This document shows, piece after piece, positions 16,758 to 24,340 of a stretch of 33,298 nucleotides of DNA. The translations under genes and the position numbers were made by a program. Origin of the DNA: Chloroflexota bacterium (GTDB taxonomy: Bacteria > Chloroflexota > JAHJIN01); contig JAHJIN010000477.1 of NCBI GenBank assembly GCA_018823415.1, forward strand, positions 1-33,298, given 5' to 3'. Position 1 is the first letter of the stretch. Each line of letters starts with the position of its first letter. The notes under the pieces were generated by a model. That model was not told where the DNA came from and did not search any database. It worked only from the letters and a program-made list of their open reading frames with translations.

Positions 16758-17579
16758 TTACTCGGAAAGGAGCAGGGTGCAGAGTTCTTCAAATCGCTGG
16801 TTGTTGGCCAGTTTGTCCTTTCCGCGATAGATCAGGGTAGACACCGCTCCCGGGGATGCGACGTCAAGTATCCTGACAATGTCCTGGTTGTCGTAGCACA
16901 GGCCATGTTTCAGGAATATCGCTTGAAGTTGCAGTTTGGCCCTGGGGTGTTTCTGGATCTTCCATTCGAGCTCGGTCCAGAGTTCTGCCACCAGCAGCCG
17001 CCGCTCTACTTCTTCTTCGAGTGAGATAGGAGGTCCTCCACTCAGCCGGGGTTCCCGGGCCATGACAGTGCTGTTGTCCTGGGTACTGGACGTGATTTGT
17101 TCCCAGGAAAGGGCTTCCTGGTCGCCCAGCTTTTGCGCGCGAACGATTCGAGTCCGCACACCGCGCAGCCTCCCCTGGCAGAATGCCAGAAAAGCCCCCG
17201 GTTTCCGACAGGCATCGTTCATCAACTCCTGATAGATGTCCACAAGCGCTGCCTGGGTGATCTCTTCGGCGATCTGGGCGGGCCCGGGCCACCAGTGGCG
17301 CGCACTGTTGTAAAGGTACCGCGCGAGCTCGTCGTATGCCTGTTCGCGATCACGCTGCTGTGCTGAGCTCTTTGCACTACACGCCCGATGAAGGGCCTGG
17401 CAGTATTCGTTCGTCGCGATCTTGGTCAGATCTGACTCTGTCTGTGCCTCGCCGCGCCTGGCGCGCTCAAAGACGACGCGGACGAACTCGTCTTTCTCCA
17501 GGAGCTGCCAGTCATGCCGGGCCATCAGTCTGGCTACCACTCTTGAGCAAAGCTCGAATAGCTCTTTTTCGGTTGTCAT
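16758..17579 (-). CDS. ECF-like RNA polymerase sigma factor
   Basis: The protein has 273 residues. ATG 17579 is preferred: GAGG lies a few bases upstream and a consensus promoter ends just before it. A longer frame to 17720 would run through that promoter. The N-terminal half is helical, like a sigma region 2 (AQIAEEITQAALVDIYQELM, DACRKPGAFLAFCQGRLRGV). The C-terminal part (LLVAELWTELEW, LQAIFLKHGL, NQDIVRILDVASPGAVSTLI) fits region 4 with a helix-turn-helix. Similarity is distant and residues diverge from housekeeping sigma factors, so it may be a lineage-specific ECF type. It is the first gene of the sigma / zinc finger / CHAT cassette. Targets are unknown; autoregulation cannot be judged because its promoter looks sigma-70-like. 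Confidence 0.75.
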   Translation of the reverse strand: MTTEKELFELCSRVVARLMARHDWQLLEKDEFVRVVFERARRGEAQTESDLTKIATNEYCQALHRACSAKSSAQQRDREQAYDELARYLYNSARHWWPGPAQIAEEITQAALVDIYQELMNDACRKPGAFLAFCQGRLRGVRTRIVRAQKLGDQEALSWEQITSSTQDNSTVMAREPRLSGGPPISLEEEVERRLLVAELWTELEWKIQKHPRAKLQLQAIFLKHGLCYDNQDIVRILDVASPGAVSTLIYRGKDKLANNQRFEELCTLLLSE

Positions 17580-17613
17580 CGTTGCCTCGATCGTCGTGAT
17601 AGATCCTGAAAAT

Positions 17614-17642
17614 ATTATAGTGCAGCATTGTATTTCAGTCAA
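17614..17642 (-). promoter_or_regulatory. Consensus sigma-70 promoter for the sigma/CHAT operon
   Basis: On the minus strand TTGACT (17642-17637) and a perfect TATAAT (17619-17614) are separated by exactly 17 bases. The -10 ends 34 bases upstream of the sigma-factor ATG at 17579. This is a near-ideal vegetative promoter in an AT-rich pocket, suggesting housekeeping transcription of the cassette. Confidence 0.8.
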
Positions 17643-17674
17643 GCAGGCTTTTTCCCCTCCTGCAAAATGACAGA

Positions 17675-17701
17675 TTGAGCCTGGTTTCTGCTCTTTATAC
17701 A
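17675..17701 (+). promoter_or_regulatory. Weak candidate promoter for the small membrane protein
   Basis: TTGAGC (17675-17680) and TATACA (17696-17701) are separated by 15 bases, shorter than ideal, and lie 29 bases upstream of ATG 17730. It is divergent from the strong promoter at 17614-17642. Support is positional only. Confidence 0.35.
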
Positions 17702-17729
17702 TGTGGGTTAACTGTGACAAGGAGGAGAA

Positions 17730-18137
17730 ATGAAAGCCTTTGTTTTCGCTTACCTGGGAGGCCTGGTGGCCAGTATTCCTGCTTTTACCATGTTTGACGA
17801 CGTGGGGGCCAGTCCCTTTCGCAACCTGGACGCCATCATGGCGAAAATCGGCGGCTCCCTGGTTTCCACCATCATCTACTTTACTTTGCTCTGGATCGTG
17901 CCAGCCTTTGGCTCAGCCATCGGCGCCAAGATCGGCGGGCGAGGGGTAGACTTTCGGCATGTCTACAGTCGGGGTATCGGTGGACAGGTGGCCTTTTCCA
18001 TCGGATTTAGCCTGCTGCTGATGGTCGTTGCATCCGTGGAGAGTATGGTTTCAGGCATGCCGACGACGATGCAAACGGTTGTATTTCTGATGGTCTCCCA
18101 GATTGGCTGCACGTTGGGGACGGTATGGGGATTCTAA
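17730..18137 (+). CDS. Small integral membrane protein, unknown function
   Basis: The protein has 135 residues and an excellent ribosome site (AAGGAGGAG, 17719-17727). I do not recognise the family. Hydrophobic segments are seen at about 4-21, 42-66 (STIIYFTLLWIVPAFGSAIG), 84-104 and 115-133, separated by short loops with GAKIGGRGVDF and Met/Thr stretches, giving three or four helices. Gly-rich pieces could pack helices tightly. It is divergent from the sigma/CHAT operon across a 150-base region and precedes a zinc-ribbon gene on the same strand by 69 bases, so a shared operon or bidirectional control is possible. Function cannot be assigned. Confidence 0.75.
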   Translation: MKAFVFAYLGGLVASIPAFTMFDDVGASPFRNLDAIMAKIGGSLVSTIIYFTLLWIVPAFGSAIGAKIGGRGVDFRHVYSRGIGGQVAFSIGFSLLLMVVASVESMVSGMPTTMQTVVFLMVSQIGCTLGTVWGF

Positions 18138-18206
18138 TTGTCCAATGAGCCATTGTGGAACAGCTCAATGGCCAGACCAAAACCATGCGAAAGGAGGTGA
18201 AAAAAC

Positions 18207-18374
18207 ATGAGTTGGGTTAGCAAGTGGGTCGTCTGCCAACATCCAGGGCATGACTCCAGATACGACAAGAATGGCCAGCAGGAAGGTTGGCAGTGCAGAA
18301 ACTGTGGCTATGCCGTGTGCAAGTATTGCTCCACGCCCCAGTATTCGCCATGTCCCAAGTGCGGGGCGCGGTAA
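18207..18374 (+). CDS. Small zinc-ribbon protein (55 residues)
   Basis: This short gene has a near-perfect ribosome site (AAAGGAGGTGA, 18190-18200) 6 bases before ATG 18207. Its 55 residues include seven Cys arranged as a rubredoxin/zinc-ribbon-like pattern: Cys10 with nearby His (CQHPGH), then QCRNCG, VCKYC and PCPKCG. That can bind one or two zinc ions. Such small double-ribbon proteins are common but mostly uncharacterised. It follows the small membrane protein on the same strand and is closed by a hairpin at 18402-18448. A role in nucleic-acid or protein contact is inference. Confidence 0.75.
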   Translation: MSWVSKWVVCQHPGHDSRYDKNGQQEGWQCRNCGYAVCKYCSTPQYSPCPKCGAR

Positions 18375-18401
18375 CGGTTTGAGGTCGCCGTTCGGAACGA
18401 T

Positions 18402-18448
18402 CCAGTTACCCTGGCTGGCGTGCTGTCATCGCGCCAGCCAGGGACTGG
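18402..18448 (+). terminator. Hairpin after zinc-ribbon gene
   Basis: A perfect 12-bp stem (18409-18420 with 18432-18443) has an 11-base loop and is extended outward by CCAGT/ACTGG. It lies 28 bases after the stop of the 55-residue gene. There is no long T-run (only TTATTTAT shortly after), so its strength is uncertain. Confidence 0.6.
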
Positions 18449-18465
18449 AGAAGGGTTATTTATCG

Positions 18466-18473
18466 GTAATTGT
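18466..18473 (+). repeat. Target-site duplication, left copy (8 bp)
   Basis: GTAATTGT directly abuts the left inverted repeat and recurs directly after the right inverted repeat at 19876-19883. Eight-base duplications are usual for ISL3-family elements. Confidence 0.9.
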
Positions 18474-18497
18474 GACACTGCTCGGTTTAGCGTGAAA
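18474..18497 (+). repeat. Left terminal inverted repeat of the ISL3-like element
   Basis: These 24 bases match the reverse complement of 19852-19875 without mismatch. They start GACACTGCTC and end GCGTGAAA. Confidence 0.93.
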
Positions 18498-18567
18498 CTT
18501 GACAAAATGGCGACTGCCTGTAAGCTAGAGAGTAGACCAATACCCCTAGCCCAACAGGAGGTCGCCG

Positions 18568-19851
18568 ATGGGAACTCTAACACAGTCCAACGCCACTGTC
18601 AATACCTTTCACTTCACGTATCTGGAGCAACTGGAGGACGGTACTCATGTCTTCCGTGTCGTACCTGAGTATGGGGCGGTGCAGTGCCCGCAATGTCAAC
18701 AACCCGCCGCGCCCCATGACACCGATGAGGTGACCGTCCGGCATCCCAGTCTGGAGGGGCCCCTGCTCTTGCTGGTGCAGAAGCGACGCTGGCGTTGTGA
18801 TGAGGCCCAGTGTGCCGTCACGACGTTCACCCCAGTGATACCGGGGCTGCGCTCCCGAGCCCGCTATACGGAAGCCGCCCGGCGTTTGACGGTCAACAAG
18901 ATCGCGGTGGATGGGCTGACCCACAGCACTTGTCGCGCCCAGACGGCGCGGGAGTTGCATTTCCAGCCCAGTTCAGCGACACTCACCACCTGGGTGCAGG
19001 ATGAAATCGATGAGGAACCCGATGCACTCAGTCTCGACTTGAGCGCCATCGAGGTTCTGTGCCTGGATGAGGCTTATCCGAAACGCAAAAGCACCACCGA
19101 TGACTTCACGATCGTCTCCGTCAGCCCCAGTGCCGCGGGCGATGAGCTGCTCCATGTCACCACCAGCGCGCAGAACGACGCGCCGAGCTTGGATACCCAT
19201 TGTGCGGCCCTGCAGCGAGCGGGGGCCCAACCCCAGATGGTGGTCACGGACCTCAAAGAGGACTATGAGGCCATCATTGCCCAGCGCTTCTCGGGCGCGG
19301 GACACCAATACTGCATCTACCACGTCGTCCAGAACATCAACCGGCATTTCAATGCGACGATGAAGGACTTTCGCCAGACCCTACCCAAAGGCACTCGCCA
19401 GCGCTTGTTTCGCGCCCGGTATCGCTTCCTCAAAGGACAGGAAAATCTCTCTGGCCAGGAGGCCTGGGAACTGGGCGAGTGGTTGGATGAGTATGCCGAG
19501 ACCGTCCTGGTGAGAGCCTATCATCTCAAAGAGGACATCCGGGCTATTTTCCAGAGTCGCTCTCTGGCGGAGGCCTACGCCCGCCGCGACATGATCCTCG
19601 AACGCCAACCGGAGTTCGCGGCCACGCCCATGAGCAAAGCCTTGCGCTTGCTGGAGACCAAGTTCGATAAGATGGTGACCTACCTGCGTTTAGAATTGCC
19701 GCATCCTACCAACAACCCGGCTGAGAGGACCATCCGCAGCTATCGCCGCATGGCCCGCCAGAGCTATGGGTTTCGGAATCCCGCAAGCAAGAAACGGTAT
19801 CTCAAAATGTGGTATCGTCGCCAACGCCAAAAGTTGAAACGGGCAAGCTGA
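18568..19851 (+). CDS. ISL3-family DDE transposase
   Basis: The protein has 427 residues; AGGAGG (18556-18561) lies 6 bases before ATG 18568. The N-terminal zinc ribbon is CPQC (about 47-50) with CDEAQC (about 72-77). A helix-turn-helix-like part follows (about 105-150). The DDE catalytic domain shows CLDEAYPKRKS (first Asp), VVTDLKEDY (second Asp) and NNPAERTIRSYRRM near the C-terminus (Glu). Length and layout match ISL3 transposases, which move DNA by a cut-and-paste route. No frameshift or truncation is visible, consistent with the intact inverted repeats around it. Confidence 0.92.
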   Translation: MGTLTQSNATVNTFHFTYLEQLEDGTHVFRVVPEYGAVQCPQCQQPAAPHDTDEVTVRHPSLEGPLLLLVQKRRWRCDEAQCAVTTFTPVIPGLRSRARYTEAARRLTVNKIAVDGLTHSTCRAQTARELHFQPSSATLTTWVQDEIDEEPDALSLDLSAIEVLCLDEAYPKRKSTTDDFTIVSVSPSAAGDELLHVTTSAQNDAPSLDTHCAALQRAGAQPQMVVTDLKEDYEAIIAQRFSGAGHQYCIYHVVQNINRHFNATMKDFRQTLPKGTRQRLFRARYRFLKGQENLSGQEAWELGEWLDEYAETVLVRAYHLKEDIRAIFQSRSLAEAYARRDMILERQPEFAATPMSKALRLLETKFDKMVTYLRLELPHPTNNPAERTIRSYRRMARQSYGFRNPASKKRYLKMWYRRQRQKLKRAS

Positions 19852-19875
19852 TTTCACGCTAAACCGAGCAGTGTC
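19852..19875 (-). repeat. Right terminal inverted repeat of the ISL3-like element
   Basis: Perfect 24-base inverse of 18474-18497. It begins at the second base after the transposase stop codon. Confidence 0.93.
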
Positions 19876-19883
19876 GTAATTGT
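19876..19883 (+). repeat. Target-site duplication, right copy (8 bp)
   Basis: GTAATTGT, identical to 18466-18473, directly after the right inverted repeat. Confidence 0.9.
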
Positions 19884-19949
19884 ACCCGCTACAGCTCGGG
19901 ATCAAGTACGTTGAGGCCACTACCAATGATTACATCAGGAGGAAATAAC

Positions 19950-20402
19950 ATGAACACTAGGACAAGAACACTGGTCTATGGCATTTTGGTGATGTTCCTT
20001 CTCGTCGTCTCGTCAAGCCCAACCCTGGCTGCGGACCTGCCTGGAGCCAACAGAGCTATTGCGAATAGCGCCGCGGTGAACGCCACTTCAGGCGAAAGCA
20101 TACTTGGCGCCCCTCGAGCTGCAGGCGTCTATCACGTGACAGGCTGGCTCATCAACACGCATACCACCAAAGTTATCGTCTTTTTGGAAAAGTATGACTC
20201 GAAGAATCGAGTGTGGTGTTACAAGCACTCCCGTACGCTTTACAGGTCGGGCGCCTTTGGTTTCTACGATCTCGAGTACGGAAAGTACCGGGTTAGAACC
20301 TTCCGACCGGGGGTGTATCGATACAGTATCCCCAACGAGTTCAACGCCGGTCACAGACCAGACGGAACAGACGTCTATCAGTATGTCAAATGCACAAGCT
20401 GA
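19950..20402 (+). CDS. Small secreted protein of unknown function
   Basis: The protein has 150 residues. ATG 19950 has AGGAGG at 19938-19943; a longer frame from 19911 lacks a ribosome site. It has a clear signal peptide (1 to about 28, hydrophobic LVYGILVMFLLVV, ending TLAA), then a ~110-residue beta-rich domain (YHVTGWLINTHTTKVIVFLEKYD... YDLEYGKYRVRTFRPGVYRYSI) with two Cys (in VWCYKH and near the C-terminus, VKCTS) that could form a disulfide. The strand pattern is like a small extracellular prealbumin-like or Ig-like fold, but I do not recognise a family. The ISL3-like element sits 66 bases upstream and may have cut off its original promoter. Confidence 0.78.
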   Translation: MNTRTRTLVYGILVMFLLVVSSSPTLAADLPGANRAIANSAAVNATSGESILGAPRAAGVYHVTGWLINTHTTKVIVFLEKYDSKNRVWCYKHSRTLYRSGAFGFYDLEYGKYRVRTFRPGVYRYSIPNEFNAGHRPDGTDVYQYVKCTS

Positions 20403-20787
20403 CAAGCGGACATCCCGCGAAATAGGGGGCCAATATAGTACCCGGCGGGTCGCCGCCAAGCATGAAAATATCGCTCGTAGGGGTGAGGTCACCTCGCCCC
20501 TACCGGCGGCTATCTACGAAGGAGTGCCCACGCGCGGGGCGCACCCCCGCTGCGCGGGAACGAAAATATGTCGGCGGCCCGGCTACACCCGCTAGCGCCG
20601 GTGTCCGCCTGATGGTACAATCAGCCCGCTGACTGGTCCGAGGGCGATTCATCACTGGTGCCGTGCGCCTGAGAAGGAGTGTGCTACGGATACCCTGGGG
20701 CACCCCATATTGTTGCTGCGAGCACGCGGAGTAGAATCCTACACGACGGGGTATCTGACCAGTCAAGCTCACATGGGAGGTGGCGAG
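20403..20787. other. Gene-poor stretch flanking the IS110-type element
   Basis: I see no supportable gene here. The stretch holds a palindromic repeat (20477-20503) and GC-rich sequence that presumably includes the left end of the IS110-type element. IS110 elements usually lack inverted ends, so the boundary cannot be set from sequence alone. Confidence 0.6.
20477..20503. repeat. 27-bp palindromic repeat
   Basis: GTAGGGGTGAGGT, one centre base, and ACCTCGCCCCTAC form an inverted repeat with a single mismatch that still allows a G-T pair in RNA. I associate similar sequences with dispersed palindromes in Chloroflexota and other bacterial genomes. Only one copy was noticed in this window. Confidence 0.7.
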
Positions 20788-22204
20788 ATGCGCCGCATGT
20801 ACGAGCGAGTAGCGGGACTGGATATCCACAAGAAGACGGTGACGGCCACCCGGATGCGGGTCACGGCCGCCAGCGAGGTGGTGTGGGAAACCGAGACGTT
20901 TGGGACGACCACCCCGGACCTGTTGCAGTTGCACGATTGGCTGCGGGCCTGGGAGTGTACCCACGTGGCCATGGAAAGCACCGGGGAGTACTGGAAGCCG
21001 GTGTACAATGTGCTGGAGGACAGCTTCGAACTCCTGGTGGTGAACGCCACCCACGTGCACCGCGTCCCGGGGCGCAAGACCGACGTGACGGACTCGGAGT
21101 GGTTGGCCGAGTTGCAGTTGTACGGCTTGCTCAAGGCCAGCTTTGTCCACAGGACGCTGTGCGTACCGGCCAAGCCCCAGCGGGCGCTGCGGGAGCTGAC
21201 GCGCTATCGCACCCGGCTGATCCAGGAGCGGGTGCGGGTGGTGAACCGGGTGCAGAAGCTGCTGGAAGGCGCCAACATCAAGCTGTCGTCCATGGCCTCC
21301 GACATCATGGGCGTGTCGGGGCGGGCCATGTTGGCCGAGATCGTGGCCGGGTCCACCGATGCGGCGGCGCCCACGGCAAGGCCCTGGCGTTGTGGCGGAT
21401 CTGGCGCGGGGCCGGCTGCGCGCCAAGATCCCCGCCTTGGAGCGCGCCTTGACCGGGCGGGTGGACGATCACCATCGTTTTCTCCTGGCCAAGCAGTTGG
21501 CCCATATTGATTTCCTGGACGAGCAGATCACGGACCTCGAGACGGCGATTGAGCGCCAGATGGCGACCATGCCCCCGCTGGCGGATGAGCCAGCGGCCTC
21601 GCCGGCTGCTGCCGTGACCGCGCTGGACCAGCCCAATGGCGAGCCGGCGGCCCCGCTGGTTGCTGACGTGCCCCCGTTGGACGAGCCCGCCGACGAGCCG
21701 CTGACCTGGACCAAGGCCATGTTCCTCCTGTGCAGCATCCCCGGCGTGGATTTTCACACGGCGTCGGTGATCCTGGCCGAGATCGGCATCGACATGGGGC
21801 AGTTTCCCACGGCCCAGCACCTGGCGGCCTGGGCGGGCGTGGCCCCCGGGAATCATGAAAGCGCGGGCAAACGCTACTCGGGACGCACGCGCAAAGGTAA
21901 CCAGGCTTTGACCAGCGCCCTGGTGCAGGCGGCCTGGAGTGCGGTACGCACCAAGGGCACGTTCTTGAAAGCCCGCTACCATCGCCTGGCGGCGCGGCGA
22001 GGCAAGAAACGGGCCATCGTGGCCATCGCCCATTCGATGGTGATCAGTATCTGGCATATGTTGTCTCGCCGCGAGCCCTACCGCGAGTTGGGCAGTGATT
22101 ACCTTGATGCACGCAAGAAAGAAGCCACGGTGAACTATCTCACCCGCCGGTTGGAGAAACTGACCGGCGGCGCGGTGCGCCTCGAACTACAGCCCGCCGC
22201 GTAA
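20788..22204 (+). pseudogene. IS110-family transposase, frameshifted
   Basis: The ATG at 20788 (GGGAGG at 20775-20780) opens a DEDD N-terminal domain: GLDIHKKT, AMESTGEYW and GRKTDVTDSEWLAEL supply the acidic residues. This frame continues to about 21345 (MGVSGRAMLAEIVAGSTDAAA), then homology moves to the next frame from about 21390 (ADLARGRLRAKIPALE) to the stop at 22204. The C-terminal transposase_20 part has SIPGVDFHTASVILAEIG and AAWAGVAPGNHESAGKRYSG. A one-base gain or two-base loss near 21345-21390 would explain the break. A Pro/Ala/Glu/Asp-rich segment of about 45 residues (about 21571-21705) separates the domains. It is probably inactive, unless the shift is a sequencing error or is bypassed by frameshifting. 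Confidence 0.85.
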
Positions 22205-22227
22205 GACCGTTATTTACGGAGTAGGAT

Positions 22228-24261
22228 ATGAACATGAAGATCAAGTATCTGGTACCCGTCATGGGGGCTCTGCTCATCGTCGGTACGGTCTTGCTACCCG
22301 GCGTGACCGCCCAGCCGAATCTCGAACGAGGGGGGCAGGCACCGAGCGACAGCAAAGGATCCCTCGGCCCCTCAAGTACGCTGTTCAGCTACCAGGGCCA
22401 ACTGCTGGACGCCAACAGCGATCCGGTGAACGGCAACGTGGAGATGACCTTCCACCTGCACCACGAGGCGACCGACGGCACCGCCTTCTGGACAGAGGCC
22501 TACATCGGCACCCAGGCCATCACCGTGACCAACGGTCTATTCCATGTGCTGCTGGGTAGCCTAGCGCCGATCAACCCGGCTGATCTGACCGGTGACGTGT
22601 ACCTGGAGTTGGTGGTCGGCGGGGAGACGCTGGCCCCACGCGAGTTGCTGACCAGCGTGGCCTTTGCGGTGGAGGCTAAGGCGCTAGACGGGGAGCAGGC
22701 CGATCAATTCGTACACATCAGTGGGGATTCGATGACGGGAAATCTGTTTCTGGGCGCCAATAATATCGAGCAGATCGGTCAATTGTGGTTCGGCGCTGGC
22801 CATGATACAAACTTGTACTGTTCAACCGCCACAGTGCTCGCGAGTGATGGTACATTCTTGAGCCGCAGGGACTCGAGTAGCTTGGAGGCTTTTGCTACAC
22901 TCGTTGAAGGAGACACCATAACCCGTTGGAAAGTAAAGGCTGATGGCAAGATGTACTGGGGACCGGGTGGTAGTGCTGGACATGATACTGTCCTCTACCG
23001 TGGAGGTGCCAATCTGCTCAAGACAGATGATTCGCTTGCTGTTGTCGGTGATCTGACTGCAGGTGGCAAGCTGTCGCTGGGCACTGCGCTATACTCGAGC
23101 GGGACTCCCTCGAGTAAACCCATTATCAGCACCAACGGCCCCGCGCTGGAGATTAGACCCCCACAGGACAGTGTCGCCAATAATGGCGTCAAGTTTTACG
23201 ATGGAAATACCTCAAACCACATCAGATTCACCGTGGGGGGAGATGCGCGAATAGATGCCATTAATGACAGCGGCAGTGGTCTAGGCCTTTACCTCCAGCC
23301 TACAGGTGGTGGGACTACGGTTGGCGGCAATCTGACTGTGAGTGGCAACATTGACGCCACGGATGGCTATGTAAGCAACGTGACGCGGCTACGAAGTGAC
23401 AACGAGTACATCGACTTTTACAAGACCTCCAGTGGTGGCGCCGAAGGGGCCCGGGTAGGTAAGCTAGGAGTAGACAACAGCTATGCCAACGCCGATGCCA
23501 AACTGGACAGCCTGGGCGGCAACAGCTTGTGGGTAAACGACAAAATACAGGCCGGTGGGGAGATCAAGTCTGATAGCAACCTTTCCGTCCTGGGCACAGC
23601 TTCCATTGGCCAGGCGGGTGTGAGTGAAGGCGGGGAGATCACCTTGCAGCGGGGTTCTTCGGGGAGCTATTGGACGCTGGACAACTACTTTGGTGATTTT
23701 CGGCTGCATCACGACGACAAGGTCTACCTTACGGTCAAGAAATCGACCGGGCCTGGTTTGGAAATCTGGCCTGGGTACAAGGACAACCAGCCCAACAGCG
23801 AGTGGGTCACCCTTGACATGCCAGGGACCAAGAATCTCCGAGTGTGGGACAATTTCTCAGTGCACGGTGATATGGAACTGGACGGCTACTGCATTGGCGG
23901 GGCCTACATTGAAGCGAACCTGCAGACGCAGAAGGAACAAGAGGCCGGTCGCATCGACCGCTTCGAGGAAGGCGATGTGCTCTGCTGGTCCCCGGAAACC
24001 GCACGATTGGAAAAGTGCACCATTGCCAACGACCCGCTGGTGCAGGCGATAGCCGATCCTCAGGGGCGACCCATTGTCCTTGGGGCCGAGGTCGTTAAGG
24101 TCATCGGCCCAGTGCGAGTTGGAGACTATTTGGTTGCCTCTGATGTTCCCGGTTATGCTATGGCTGCGCCCCACCCTACTTTTGGAGTTGTCATCGCTCA
24201 AGCTTTGGAAGACTTGGTAGGGGATCGGGGCTTGGTGAAAGCTATGATCCGCAAAATGTGA
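22228..24261 (+). CDS. Exported fibre-like protein, paralog A
   Basis: The protein has 677 residues; ATG 22228 has a GGAG-type site upstream (TTACGGAGTAGG). Signal peptide to about 28 (ending PGVTAQ). A ~100-residue N-terminal domain follows (FSYQGQLLD, NGLFHVLLGS, GDVYLELVVGGE, APRELLTSVAFAVEA), of a type found at the start of many secreted bacterial fibre proteins. A long, repetitive beta-rich centre (about 160-470) contains many G.L.V.G...A pieces typical of fibres. The C-terminal domain (about 475-677) includes RGSSGSYWTLDNYFGDFRLHH and ends ...KVIGPVRVGDYLVASDVPGYAM...IAQALE. The C-terminal ~200 residues closely match the next gene. A trimeric fibre is inference. It begins 24 bases after the IS110-type gene. 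Confidence 0.82.
   Translation: MNMKIKYLVPVMGALLIVGTVLLPGVTAQPNLERGGQAPSDSKGSLGPSSTLFSYQGQLLDANSDPVNGNVEMTFHLHHEATDGTAFWTEAYIGTQAITVTNGLFHVLLGSLAPINPADLTGDVYLELVVGGETLAPRELLTSVAFAVEAKALDGEQADQFVHISGDSMTGNLFLGANNIEQIGQLWFGAGHDTNLYCSTATVLASDGTFLSRRDSSSLEAFATLVEGDTITRWKVKADGKMYWGPGGSAGHDTVLYRGGANLLKTDDSLAVVGDLTAGGKLSLGTALYSSGTPSSKPIISTNGPALEIRPPQDSVANNGVKFYDGNTSNHIRFTVGGDARIDAINDSGSGLGLYLQPTGGGTTVGGNLTVSGNIDATDGYVSNVTRLRSDNEYIDFYKTSSGGAEGARVGKLGVDNSYANADAKLDSLGGNSLWVNDKIQAGGEIKSDSNLSVLGTASIGQAGVSEGGEITLQRGSSGSYWTLDNYFGDFRLHHDDKVYLTVKKSTGPGLEIWPGYKDNQPNSEWVTLDMPGTKNLRVWDNFSVHGDMELDGYCIGGAYIEANLQTQKEQEAGRIDRFEEGDVLCWSPETARLEKCTIANDPLVQAIADPQGRPIVLGAEVVKVIGPVRVGDYLVASDVPGYAMAAPHPTFGVVIAQALEDLVGDRGLVKAMIRKM
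23653..23716 (+). repeat. 64-bp identical repeat, copy 1 (with 25616-25679)
   Basis: This stretch is base-for-base identical to 25616-25679, at the same place in the two paralogous fibre genes. Identity drops outside it to more ordinary divergence. It suggests recent duplication or gene conversion between the two genes. Confidence 0.85.
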
Positions 24262-24340
24262 GCGCACGAGTCATACGTCAAATACCAGACTTTGTGGCAA
24301 TCTGTTCTTACTCAATTTGACCTGGAGGGAGAGGTAAAGT

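Larger units (their letters stand above)
18474..19875 (+). mobile_element. Intact ISL3-like insertion sequence (1402 bp)
   Basis: The element is bounded by 24-bp perfect terminal inverted repeats (18474-18497 and 19852-19875, starting GACACTGCTCGG) and an 8-bp direct duplication of GTAATTGT on both sides. It contains one uninterrupted transposase gene at 18568-19851. Perfect ends, a perfect duplication and an intact gene indicate a recent, possibly active insertion. It landed downstream of the zinc-ribbon terminator and leaves only 66 bases between the right duplication and the ATG of the next gene (19950). Confidence 0.93.

Noticed and set aside
17580..17720. Longer N-terminus for the sigma factor (start at 17720)
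   Set aside because: It would run through the consensus promoter at 17614-17642, and the added residues do not resemble sigma region 1 or 2.
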